Origin: Stercorarius parasiticus
Lineage: Eukaryota > Chordata > Aves > Charadriiformes > Stercorariidae
NCBI GenBank assembly: GCA_013396915.1
Contig: VWZL01001360.1
Span: forward strand, 234,411-298,410
Reading direction: 5' to 3'
Length of the DNA stretch: 64,000 bases
The notes under the pieces are model-generated. The model saw only the letters and a program-made list of their open reading frames with translations. It was not told the DNA's origin and did not search any database. The position numbers and the translations under genes are program-made. Positions 39,268 to 50,227 of the stretch are shown one piece after another. Within the stretch, counting starts at the first letter, position 1; the number at the start of each line of letters is the position of its first letter.

Positions 39268-41610
39268 TTACATGGGTGCAGCATGGGCTGAACCAGCCGT
39301 TCTCCTCAGGGTTCTGGAGATGCTACTGTCTCTGGTGTTTCTGCATGGGTTAGAGAGCTCCATAACGGAAGTGACTACATCAGGCACAGGTAGCAGCCCA
39401 GTTGTGGGTGTACTGACACCAGATGAGGGCATAAAATCCATCTTGGCTACTCTGAGCTCCTGCAATTGAACTAATGCCATGCTGGTTCAAGCTGTCCCAG
39501 ACAGACATGGCTCTACAAGCTTGAGTCATGGCATCATGTACCTGACCATTGTGCCTAGGCTTGAAGACTTAGAATAATGTCTTGATACTATTAAAATCAA
39601 AGCGATATTGCCATTAACTTCTTTGTGACTTCATGGCCACAAATCTTCATAATTTCATCCCTATTCATGCTAATGTAATTTTTTCCAGGTAGCAACAGAA
39701 ACAAAAACTTAAGAGAAACCACCTGTTTACAACACTAAGTTGAATTGTCCGCACTATTTATTTCTTCAGTGCTGATTTTACCGGTGTTCTTTGAATCATG
39801 TCAATCATTTGTAATGTCTTATTGGAATATAGTCAGAACTTCGAAGGAAGTAACTTAAAAGTATTTATTTGTTTTCTTTCCCGTTAGAAATTTTCTAATA
39901 AAAGAAGCAGCTAACCAAAAATCATTACCTGAATCTTCAACAAGTAATGTAATCTTAGCCATGAGAGTGAGATTTTTTGGATAAGAATTTACAGCTTATA
40001 GGCATATAAATTGTTTAGTTATACATTTAAAAAAAAAAATCCACAGGGTTTTAATCAGTTAGCTGAAATGCTGTTTCATTTTTATGAAAAACAAATGTCT
40101 CAGGCACTGGTCTTTTAGAGACTGCTATATATCTGATATGTATACAAATGCTGAAACAAGAAAAAAATGGGGCTTGTTCACACACCTTGCTAGTTAGACA
40201 ACCCGGCCTTGCACCATAGTTCCTTTCAAAAGTTGAATATTTTCCTTGAAATAAAAATCATAGGGTAAAACCCCCTTCAGACTTTTTCAGGGAATATCAA
40301 GTTACATTGGAAATGTAAATTCTGTCCATGCAGGACCATCATCTTATTTGAATACAGGAATGCTGGAAATGAATGAAGTCTCTGTTTATGGTTTCCCTGG
40401 TGGTCTGATTTTGTTACCCTGTTAAGAGTGTTTTATCTATTAAAAACAGAACAAAGACGTAAAAATTCCTGTTCCAGACACACAGCAACAGAGACTTCAT
40501 CATTCACATCACTCTGCGATAACAGCAGCCTAAGTCAGCAGCTGCATGTGTAGACTCTAAGTCAAAGTGAGTGGTAACCCGGGACCTATGAATCACAGCT
40601 CTCGGCTTTTTCAACTTGAGCTTTAACAACTTGCTCTTTCTCTTTTAAAGCACCTTCTGTGCGTGATTGCTTTGTGGGATCAACTATTCTCTTTGCCATT
40701 TGAATAACCATTTCTTTCCTCATGGAAAATTTTCCATTGGAGAGAAGGATATATAACAGCATTCAGCCAAATCAATCTTTTTTCCTTTTTTTCTTTTTTT
40801 CCCCCTTCTTGATCAAACACTAGTTGAAGACAGTTACGATGCAAATACTTGAAGTCTTGTTTCCATCTTTGCAGTCAGAACATTCTTAAAAACAGTTCCA
40901 GCTTCAGGAAAACAAGCTCATTTTTGTTTATGTTTTATCTTGACTCTCAAATGAAAGATAAACAAAGCAATAGCTTGCTCAGGAAGACATTGAAACCCAC
41001 GTATTAAGCAGTAATGTTCATATTCCACAAGATAATTTCCATTCTCATAGCTAGAATAAATATATTCTTGTGTCATCTTTGATAAGAGTAGCAGATAAAA
41101 TGCCAACAAGCTCAAAACTATTTTATAATCAAATACCAAACTCAAGTAATTTAATAATCGAATTCCAAATGAACCCCTGTTTGAAGCAGCTATTTCACTC
41201 TAGTCTGTGCAGCCATACTGGTATTTATACATTATTCTGATATAAAAGAAAAGCTGTTGTGAATCAAATTTTTGCTTTGTTTTGTTGCCCACGCCAGAAT
41301 TTAGGCACTGTGCTATAAATGGTCGTGCTTAGAGTCTCACAGCTATGATGCCAGTTTTGGGTGACTCTGCTGAAGAAGGGACTTAGCGCTGCGGTGATTA
41401 ATCCTGCTTTTGTCAGAGAGCACTGGAGGTTCCCATGAGGCCATGTAATTACATCCTGATCATGAAGATGGAGAGCACAGGGGGAACAAGCCTCCCCCAG
41501 TGCACAGTAGAGCCCCACGCCTGCTCCCCACTCTGTTCTGCTGAAGGGAGCTGTTATTACAGCTGGCTATTAGCTTTCTTCCTACAGCAGTTTCCACTAT
41601 CTTTTGCAAA
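39268..41610. other. Unique non-coding DNA, no gene seen
   Basis: A 70-codon minus frame at 39268-39480 sits directly against the CR1 tail and has no recognised domain. The rest is AT-rich, with an A-run near 40029-40039 and a strong pyrimidine tract (T/C) at 40777-40810. The last five bases, 'gcaaa' (41606-41610), may be one copy of the target-site duplication of the neighbouring LTR. Confidence 0.55.
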
Positions 41611-41756
41611 TGTTGTGCTTTGGGCTGGGCTGGCTGCTGAAATGAATGACAGATGCTCTCTGACCTCTGTCCCTTCAGAGAAGGGAGAGCATCTCCCTTG
41701 AGGGAGAGGAGGAAGAAAGAGAAAGAGACTTGTGAGTTTAAAAGAAACTAAACTAC

Positions 41757-41762
41757 TTTAAT
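41757..41762 (-). promoter_or_regulatory. LTR poly(A) signal
   Basis: ATTAAA on the minus strand inside 'atttcattaaagtagtttag', downstream of the AT-rich block and about 150 bases before the LTR end. This is the usual kind of place for the R-region polyadenylation signal. Confidence 0.55.
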
Positions 41763-41836
41763 GAAATATTGATAATAAAATAATAAAAAAGAAAATGTAA
41801 TAATATAAAAAAGGAAAATAATGAAATATATACATA

Positions 41837-41866
41837 NNNNNNNNNNNNNNNNNNNNNNNNNNNNNN
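41837..41866. other. Assembly gap (30 N)
   Basis: Thirty N bases interrupt an AT-rich tract: 'atatatacata' on the left and 'catatatacaaa' on the right. The missing sequence is probably a TA-rich simple repeat within the solo LTR, and the true length may differ from 30. Confidence 0.98.
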
Positions 41867-42079
41867 CATATATACAAAACTGTTTCAAGCTCCCAGGATG
41901 ACGATCGTGTCACCAGCAGGCACTGGGAATGTCCCAGACTGGACTCCATGACAGATGGGAACGGGATTCCGGACCTGGATTCAGGAATGCATGCATCAGG
42001 ATCAAAGGCAGACGAACAGACGCAGTCCTCCTCAGATGCTGGCTATTGAAGAAAGAGGCCTGACCCTTTGATCCCTCAG

Positions 42080-42087
42080 CTTTTATA
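42080..42087 (-). promoter_or_regulatory. LTR TATA box
   Basis: TATAAAAG on the minus strand within 'cagtataaaagctgagg', about 325 bases from the U3 start of the solo LTR. Transcription would start roughly 25-30 bases further toward lower coordinates and run leftward. Whether it is still active cannot be judged. Confidence 0.7.
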
Positions 42088-42410
42088 CTGAGCATGAGGC
42101 AGATGGGATGGAATAACCCTGTTGGTCAATTTTGGGTCACCTCTCCTGTTTGCTCATCCCCACAGGTGGGACACCTCTACGCTTTGCTGCTTCCAACCCT
42201 CCAACGGGGCAAATAATGAAATTAGCTGACCTTGGTTGTTATAGCAATAAGTATAAGCAAGAGCCTCTCTGCGTACTATTCATTGGCATAAATTAGAAAT
42301 AATCAGGTCTTATCACTCTGGGAGTGAACAGTGCCTGAATAATATGCTGTTAATTTCAGCCAGTTCAGTTAGTTAGAAGAGGCTTAACTGAAAAGTAAAA
42401 TTCCTGAACA

Positions 42411-44649
42411 GAAAATTAGTTCTCTTTTGCCAGAACCAGGATGGCAAACTACAGATTTTCTGCTGGCAAATCAGCTTTTGTTGAATTTTCAAGACAGTTT
42501 CATCTTTCTTTTGAGTAAGTCAGAAACAGCCACCCTCTTGCTGGTTCACTTTTGATCAGCACCTTCATTCAGACCGCTGTTGCCTTTCTTCCCTTTGGTC
42601 CTGTCGCTGTGCAGGAAGGCAACTGCTACTGTACAATACTTGGGCAGTTGGTGAGCAGCCTCTCGCAGGACTCCAAGCTCTGTCCCCAGGGCAATGGCAC
42701 ACCCGGCAGAAGAGGGAACACATTTTGCCTGCAGACGGAGAGCGTGCCACTGACAGTGAGGCTCACCGGGAATCGCCGCTGTTTTATTCTGCACTGAATC
42801 AATTTCCAGGGCTGTACTGTGAACAAAATCAGCGTTATCCTCTCACTGAAGGGAGTGTTTATTTAGCTTATTTTGTGATTTAGCTAGATTCCTGCCTCCA
42901 GTGTCCCCCACGTGCCTGAACTGTAGGTGCCTGTCGACTCTGAAATGCAGTGCATTTGTAACAGATTTCCTGTGTGTTCAGCTCAATTCTTCCAGGAGTT
43001 TCCCGAGCTAATTCTAAAGCAAGCTGGAGGGAGGGATCTCTAAGATTTCACAGTCCCACATTGCACTTTTTTTTCATCATCAAGGTACTACTGATCCATA
43101 GCACTTTGCAGAGACCTGCAAATGTCACAACACTCCACACAATTTTGAGCTTCTGCTCTCTTATATCTCATGCACTTTTCAGAAGAATAAGCCTGATTTT
43201 GATTGAATTATATCCACTGAATCACACGATTTTTCTTATTGCTAAAAGAATATACCTCACAGTATTCCTCTTTTTTGACAATCATCTTCTTGCAATTCCG
43301 CTTTACTGTATTTTAATTGACCGGTAAATGTGAATGTTGCAAATCCATAGCAGTGGGTTAGTATTCCCCCCATGACAGTATATTTTAATATAAAGGTATT
43401 GTGGAAACTGGAGAAAACCCAACAAAACTTTTTGGTTAGTTCCTGTCCCTCAGGAAGCAAAGGCTAAGCTGTCAGTGAATCATTGTTTCTATTCAAATAG
43501 CCTCTAGTGTATTTAATACTTCTTTTTAGCATCACACATCCTAAATATACATCTTAAGAATAACTTTTTTTTTTTAATTGTTTTTTCAATACATACCATA
43601 AAATATGTAATTTTAGGCTTCCTTTCCTCTAAAACTTTGTCATAATTATTAGAAACTTAAGAAAAGCACCTACTTCTTTTGAAGTAGAAAACATATATTG
43701 AAATTATCCATGTATTTCTAAATCAGGAAAATACTGAACTTGCTGAGCTGAGCATTGTTCAGAAAGATTTACTGGATGTTAATTTAAAATAAGAAGTTGA
43801 GATCACAAAGCAAGACTTTCTAAATATTCATTATGGCCTTCTAAATTGCACTCCTTCCATCAAGGTTACACAGTTTATTAAATATTCATAAAACAGAGTA
43901 CAGAAAAAAATTCTAATTGCAAATAAGTGCAATTGATGTCGATTGCATTATTTATGGTTCCATTTGTTAAACTAAGACAATAGAAATTGAAGACAGACAT
44001 TAAGTGGACCAAAATTTAAGGTAAATTTAGCACAGAATAATTTATTTTTTATCTGTGTTTTCTGACGGATAGAACTTCTTGGCTTTTACAATAGGTGTAA
44101 AACTCTCTGTCATAATATTAATGAAATCATCATTACCATATGATATACTGACATTATTATTAAGTTTTAGGTGTCATTAGCAAAAAAAAATTAATAAATA
44201 GCCTTCCTATATTTAGGGAGAAGTTCTCAATATCAGACAACAAAAAGTTTATTACATTGACAAGCAGAACCTGGGCAGCTGAGTTTCAAGATGGTGCCAC
44301 TGCTCTGAATGATGGAAAGAGAGGGAACCTCCTCCTTGCTGAGGACCAGAGTTGCAAATTGACGCATGAGTGACCTCAAACTAACATCAATTTAATGTCA
44401 TCTGGTAATAAACAACTATAATAAACAATAAAAACCTACTCGCTTCATTTGGTTAAATGAAATCGTGATCAAAATGGTTTGTTGATTTATTAACAACGCT
44501 TAATCAGCAACCAGTGAACTGTAGATTTAGGATTGTTATCAACACTACACAACCACAACACTACACACTTACAGAATGTTAATAAACACCTACAGATTTC
44601 AGAATTTCCTGCTACACCTCATTTTAAAGAAAAGTTTTAGTTACACACA
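42411..44649. other. Unique non-coding DNA; AT-rich block with enhancer-like words
   Basis: Overlapping small frames at 42546-42826 on both strands have no recognised domain. From about 43790 to 44230 the sequence is very AT-rich but not simple. It is full of homeodomain, POU and forkhead-like words ('attctaattgcaaataag', 'tattcattatgg', 'aatattcataaaac'), which is typical of conserved developmental non-coding elements. A 16-bp tandem duplication lies at 44540-44571. No gene is supported. Confidence 0.5.
44540..44571. repeat. Tandem duplication, 16-bp unit x2
   Basis: Units caacactacacaacca (44540-44555) and caacactacacactta (44556-44571) share the first 12 bases exactly. Small local duplication, probably replication slippage. 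Confidence 0.7.
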
Positions 44650-45070
44650 CACACATCCTCCCACAGGCTGTGTGGGTTTCAGGCACTTGCACCTCTCTGG
44701 GGGGTGCAGTCCCTACTGGCACCCCCCTCTCTGATGCAAGATGCAGGTGCTCCAGTGCTATGAGAGCCCGTGTTACTGCCTGCCAACCTTGATGCTCACA
44801 CAGGGGAGAAACTCCTGTGAGATGGCACCTGGGGGGTCCCTGGCCACCACCCCTGAGGTTGCACACGTGCACTTGTGGGTCCCTGCGCACTGCCCCCACT
44901 TCCATCGCTGTTTGGGTGTGAGTCCCTGCAGCGTCCCTGGGGAGGATGCTCAGGGTGGCCTGGGCAGGGTGGTGATGCCATGAGGTTGCTTCTGGCAGCA
45001 ACAAAGTGGGTGTTTGCCTTGCTGTTGCTCTGAGCCTGCTCCTTTTAAAGCTGACTCCTTAGTGTCTAAT
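44650..45070. other. GC-rich patch with overlapping frames
   Basis: This patch is clearly richer in G and C than its surroundings. It begins after a short CA run (44642-44654). It holds a 126-codon minus frame (44624-45004) and an 80-codon plus frame (44741-44983) over the same bases. Neither contains a domain I recognise. It might be an unclassified repeat, a small regulatory GC island, or a decayed exon. Few CpGs are present, so a CpG-island promoter is not supported. Confidence 0.4.
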
Positions 45071-46019
45071 GGCTCTGTGCAATTCACCAGTTGCTGCTCA
45101 ATGGGCTGGTGGTGCCTTCCTCTTTAATATGATCAGTCTGGGGCAAATGCCTTCTCAGGCAGCTTTGAGTGCTCAGTTCACACTTCCTGTGCACACCCAC
45201 CCTTCTGTCCCAACAGCTGCGTTACACAGACCATTTTGGATTATGTTCCTGCTTCTCCTTCCTTCCAGCTGTATATTCCCACACTTCCATTACTGGAAGT
45301 GTTATAAAGCCAACAGCACAGTGAGCCATAACCACCTACACGATGAACCCAGAAAATGCAAGGAGGTTTGGCTTCCTCTGCTGCAAACAAAAAGAGAGGG
45401 GTATCTCCAGAGGGCACTGCCTCTTATCTTGGACCCTTAATATCGGGAGGGTGAATTACATTCTGAAGGTGTCTTCCTATGTCTTAAGATGGCAGAGAAA
45501 GTTCAGAGGAATTACTAAGACTTGCAAGTGTCTAATTTTTAGATGGTTGGAGTTGGGTGATGTGGACCCTGACCTTCAGTTAGGTGGAATAAACGTTGCC
45601 TAAAGTAAGGAGGAATAAATGTTGGACGAACTGATGCATACACATCTGATCAAGAAAATGTAGCTGTAAAACTAACAATTTTAGATGAAAAATCTATTTG
45701 TATTTATCTTTTGATATGATTTACATCAATAGCTGCAATCATAGCAAAAATCCATAGTTTTTGTTCTCAGAATAGTTCCATTTCTTTGCACACTTTAAAA
45801 GAGTTAATGAGGCATTGGGCAGGTAGGGGACATTAATAAGATAATTATATATTTGCATCCCAACTTTTACTAGTGTTCATGGCTAAATTTCCAAATCCAT
45901 CATTTTTGTTAGGAGACTACAGAGGGTAAGAGCTGGTGGGTGGAGACAAGGTAGGCAAAGGCAAACCCCTTTCCCTCAGAAGGAGCCAAAATTATTCTGC
46001 TGCACTGAGCACAGCATGG
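45071..46019. other. Unique non-coding DNA
   Basis: A 123-codon plus frame at 45069-45440 overlaps a second frame (45343-45603) and has no recognised domain. A 13-base word 'ggaataaacgttg' at 45586 recurs as 'ggaataaatgttg' at 45612. No RNA gene is seen. Confidence 0.5.
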
Positions 46020-46150
46020 TCATAGAATCCTAGAATCCTAGAATCCTAGAATCATAGAGTCACAGGGTTGGAAGGGACCTCTGGAGATCATCTAGTTCAG
46101 CCCCCCTGACAGAGCAGGGTCACCTTAGAGCAGGTTGCAGGAACAACCTG
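46020..46150 (-). mobile_element. CR1 LINE 3' end with expanded octamer tail
   Basis: Minus-strand copy of the 'gatctccagaggtccc' tail type: 'gggttggaagggacctctgg' then 'atcatctagttcagcccccc', and a body that fades after 'ccttagagcaggttgcagga'. The 3' tail at 46021-46060 has five octamers; on the minus strand the last four are ATTCTAGG three times then ATTCTATG. Only about 130 bases remain and no ORF is present. Confidence 0.92.
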
Positions 46151-49100
46151 ATGTCAGTGTGAGTGTTGCTGTTGAGTTTAAGGAGTCCAAGATTTCACCA
46201 GAACCCCTGATTTGGAGCATTTCTCCTCTTGACCTCCCACTGACCTCCCAGGTGCGGGATTCAGTTAGTTGCTAGAGCTCTGCACGTGAACTGGAAGATT
46301 CCCAATTGTTTCAGAAAACTCTATCATTCATAGTCCCACTGGGTTATTAAATATCCATTCCCTTGCACGCTGAATTTTTTCTTTCATGTTTATCCTAGGC
46401 TAGTTCTGTTTCGTGAATGGCATAGAGTATATCTAAGACATTATTACCTACCTAATGCTAGACTAAGACCATAACTGCCAGTTTCCTATTCCAGCCAAGA
46501 GCATGTAAACCTATAATTAAAATGAATCACATGAATCACACAATATTTCTTCTTCTTTTGTTACCATTGAATTCCCATGACTAAAAAGTTTAAGGGTTTC
46601 TAATTAAGAAAGATAATATACTCACTAAGACTAATGAGGAGTGCTGCCGAGGGCTGCTAGAGAGATAGCACTTGAACTGAAACTCTGAACGAATATTAAT
46701 TTGTCCTATCATGTGAAGATTGAACATTTATATCATGCAGTTTTTTATTGGCTGGTGGAATTACTAAAGAAACTGTTGAGATTATCATACGAGACCTGAG
46801 TCTGCTGTGTTTTCTCACGCTGAGTGGTAGGCTCTGGACAGAATACTCCATTTAATACCAGCTGTCGTAAGACATAAGCTGACCTTTGCCTTTCACATTT
46901 GCTAATGAATACAGCCATGACAAGACCAGAAATTAATTACAATGAGGCTATTACATCCTCCTGTAGTGGGAAGGGTTTGAGCTGCAAGGTTAAAAAAGGA
47001 GATGAACGGACACTACGTTGTATGTTGTGTGTCTAGGAGGGACAGAACTGGAAAGACTGCAGGGCACTTAAGGGCTGGGGAATCTATTAGCAGCAAAGTG
47101 CCTTCAAATGAGATGCTGAGATACTGAAGTTCCGTTATGGTCATGCAGATGCTTTGAGAAACACCAACTGAGAATATTTCACTTAGATCTGCAGTTTGAT
47201 AGTCTTCTCCAGCTTCTGTAACATGGGTAGAAAAACCTGCTAGTGGAATTCAGTTATCTGTGGAGGCATGCCCCTTCCCTCATGACAGCAAACCATCAAG
47301 TTCAGGGGATTCAGAGCTGGGGACCTTCTTTAATTAAACTCTGGATGATGGGAAAGGACAAATTCAGCTTAAAAGACATGTGCAGTATAGAAAAGGTATC
47401 CAGTAGAGATCCAGTATTAAAAGATCCATATTAAAAGATATATCCAAACCTGTTTTCCAGGATGGATTCTAAGTGAAAATTCTGGATTTCATTCTCTCAA
47501 TTTCAGAAGTTTACAGTGTATTACAGAAAGAGTTATTTCAGTGTCACAAGTTTACTGTATATACAGAAATATATACAGAATATATATGTTGCAATATAAC
47601 CTCTTATACTGATTTAGTATTTTAGACTTTTTTTTTCATGACACTCCACAATTCCTTTTTGAATTATTGTAATGCATTTTTAAATCATGTAAATATAGGA
47701 TAATCTTTTAAAAGACAACTAAAAAGTATCTAAATCATAGAAGTGTGCAACAATAGCCATCCCTGTCTTGGATAAATACAGAACGGTCCTGAACCAGACT
47801 GAATATCGAACACAGATTATGATCTCTGTAAGGGATAGTTGAAGCTTGGGGAAGGTACGTATTTTCATTTTGGATAGGCAAAGGCCTGTGTGTATTTTTA
47901 ATTACTGTCAGAGTATTATTGACTCTCAAAGTGCTAGCAAGAATTTATTTAATCAGACAGCTAAGTTTGGGTTGCCATTGTCAATTACTTAAATGGAAAT
48001 TCAGAGTACTGAAACAGAGCCATGTTTCATCTCCAGTACAATCAAAATATCAGAGATATATGAGGTATTCCTCAGTACAGTTCCTTTTCTGTCCAAGAAG
48101 GGAGCTAAGGGAGCTCCCTTTCTCCTACCAACCCGTTAGAGGCAATGTATGCCCACCTAATACGCTGAGGGGAAACCTCTATCACTCTGAAACACCTCCC
48201 ACAACCTTATCCAAGAGTTTCACAGCTACATCCGCCACTGTGTAATGCTCCTCTGTGCTTTTTCCCGAGTCCTGTAAAGCTTCTGAAATTTAAAAACAGC
48301 AGATCAGTTATATAGTTCAAAAACTTGTACCCCCTACCCAAATCATAATTTTTCCTGCCAAACTTTTATCTGAAAGTGCCACTGAAAAAAAAAAAAAGCA
48401 AATTCTGAGTGTGCCAACAAGGACTGAGTTTCTTGGTGTATTTGTTAAGAACAATAAAATTTTTGGCATTGTTTAAGGTCTAAAAAGAAATAATAATAGT
48501 AACAATAACAACAAATAGTTCATAAGCACAAAAAATTACCCATTAAGAGGAAGCCTGTGTGCCTTTTCCCTTTGAAAGCTTTTAATTTGTGGCAGAAAGT
48601 GCTGTGTGAAAGCTGGACTTATGATGATGAGTGGAATCTCAATGCTCGCGTAACCAAATGAGGGCCCAAATCAAATGTTTGGTATATACAGGTGTTTTCC
48701 CATACCTGAAGCTTTTCTGGAAAGAGTTCTGTAACTCAGAGTGTTGCATTCATTCTCAGACAGGGGTATGTGGATGGGCTTTCCCTTTCCTTGGCGCCAC
48801 TTTCTCTAAACTGTTGATCAGTACAGTGAATGGATTGCCAGAGCTGGTCATTCCTTTGGCGTGGAGAAAAAGGACATATAATATCAGAAGTAATCCCTAA
48901 AGTCTGGGAAATGTATTTGACTTCACTGTGACGATTCAATGGTTTAATGTGAGAGAGTGTGCTTGGGGCTTTCTTGAGACAGGGAGCCCTGACATACAGG
49001 TATGTATTGCCTGTACTGCCTGCTGCCTCCAGTCACTAGGGTGCTTCAGTGAATGAAGTTTAATTTTAGTGTTATCCCGGAGTAAAGGGTAAAAATTCAC

Positions 49101-50202
49101 ATTGGAGCAGGTGCTTGTTTAAATATAAGTGCAGACAATAAGCTCCATTTTCATACTGATCACTGTTAGGGAAAGAATAATTTTTCCAACACTCATCCTG
49201 AAAATTTCTCTGTTTACTAGCTGTTTCCTAAACCTTTTTTTTCTTCTTGTAGCATAAATATCACAGTTTTCTTAGTACTCCTGAGTGAGTAATGTTCGAA
49301 TGGAGAAGACATCTGGCAGCGAGTTTACCCTTTGATGATTTGCCTCATCCTCTGTGGAACGCGTACATTTCTTTTCTTTCTCTTCAAGGAACTATAATTT
49401 TTATGGATAGCTGGGTGATAGCAATTTGAACCAAGTAGTTTCGGACCAATTTTATTAGTGTTTCTCTTTGGCTGCATCTATACTAGTAAAAGAACAGTGT
49501 CAGGGCCTGTTCTTGGCACGGAAGCCAACTGGCACAGTTTGACCGCATACACATTATTAAGCACTTCTAGCCTAAGAGGCATACGGCTTCATCCAGATGA
49601 TCTCTTGGGAATATTTCCTGACAAGTGTTAATTTCCAAATTATTTCTAAGAATTTTTTGGGATGGTGCTTCATGATGTGAGCCAAACGTGTGACAAGACT
49701 GCTCCAGCAACTTCAGAATATTGATGCTCCAGTTCCAGCCCTTGGACTTGCTACCCACCATGATTAATTTACTAGTACACGTTGGCTCTTTATACCATAC
49801 AGTATATCACTTAAAGCCAGATTGTCCAGGTTGGAAGATACCTCCCTATGAAATTCCAAAGGAAATGCAGCACTTTAAATACATATAGACATCTCTGTGT
49901 GTCCTCACGTGGAGATGTAAGTGGCAGTCAGAGTTTGCAAGAGCTACTGTAACACAACTAATAGCCATGTTATCCTGGATGGCCATCGTTACTTCAGTAA
50001 AACTTATAAAAATACGCCTCCTTGCTGAAAGCTGACACTTTATTATAGACCCATTAGTAGCAGGAGCAAGTCTCATGGGTGGCTGCAGCACGATGTGAAT
50101 TCTCTGTGGGTCCAAAGATCAGCTTCTTTGTGCCAGATTTTTTTTCCCTTCTAGCATACTCTGGGAAGGATTATGCGATTATGTTACTCTTTTTTTAGTG
50201 TC
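46151..50202. other. Unique non-coding DNA with an enhancer-like block
   Basis: AT-rich DNA without a recognised gene. At about 46860-46960 the words 'agctgacctttgcctttcac' and 'gaaattaattacaatgaggc' combine nuclear-receptor-like and homeodomain-like sites without simple repetition. A perfect 14-bp palindrome aagggagctccctt lies at 48107-48120. Impure AAT/AAC repeats lie at 48490-48516. The frame at 47919-48245 (108 codons) has no recognised domain. Confidence 0.5.
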
Positions 50203-50227
50203 TTTTTTTTTTTTTTTTTTTTTTTTT
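50203..50227. repeat. Poly(T) tract, 25 bases
   Basis: A pure run of T, followed by a second 13-base T run at 50342-50354. It could be the complement of a retrocopy A-tail, but the neighbouring sequence is not recognised. Confidence 0.85.

Larger units (their letters stand above)
41611..42410 (-). mobile_element. Solo LTR of an ERVL-like endogenous retrovirus
   Basis: Read on the minus strand, the element starts TGTTCAGG (at 42410) and ends CACAACA (at 41611). These give canonical TG...CA ends within TGTT/AACA inverted termini over 800 bases including the gap. A TATA box (tataaaag) lies at 42080-42087 in the expected U3/R position, and an ATTAAA poly(A) signal lies at 41757-41762. Flanks gcaaa (41606-41610) and gaaaa (42411-42415) look like a 5-bp target duplication with one change, the size expected of ERVL-type integration. 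No gag, pol or env sequence flanks it on either side, so I infer loss of the interior by LTR-LTR recombination. The family name is from memory of avian ERVL LTR text; class is more certain than subfamily. Confidence 0.8.

Noticed and set aside
41758..41949. 63-codon minus frame containing unknown residues
   Set aside because: Runs through the N gap within the solo LTR; AT-rich LTR sequence, not a gene.
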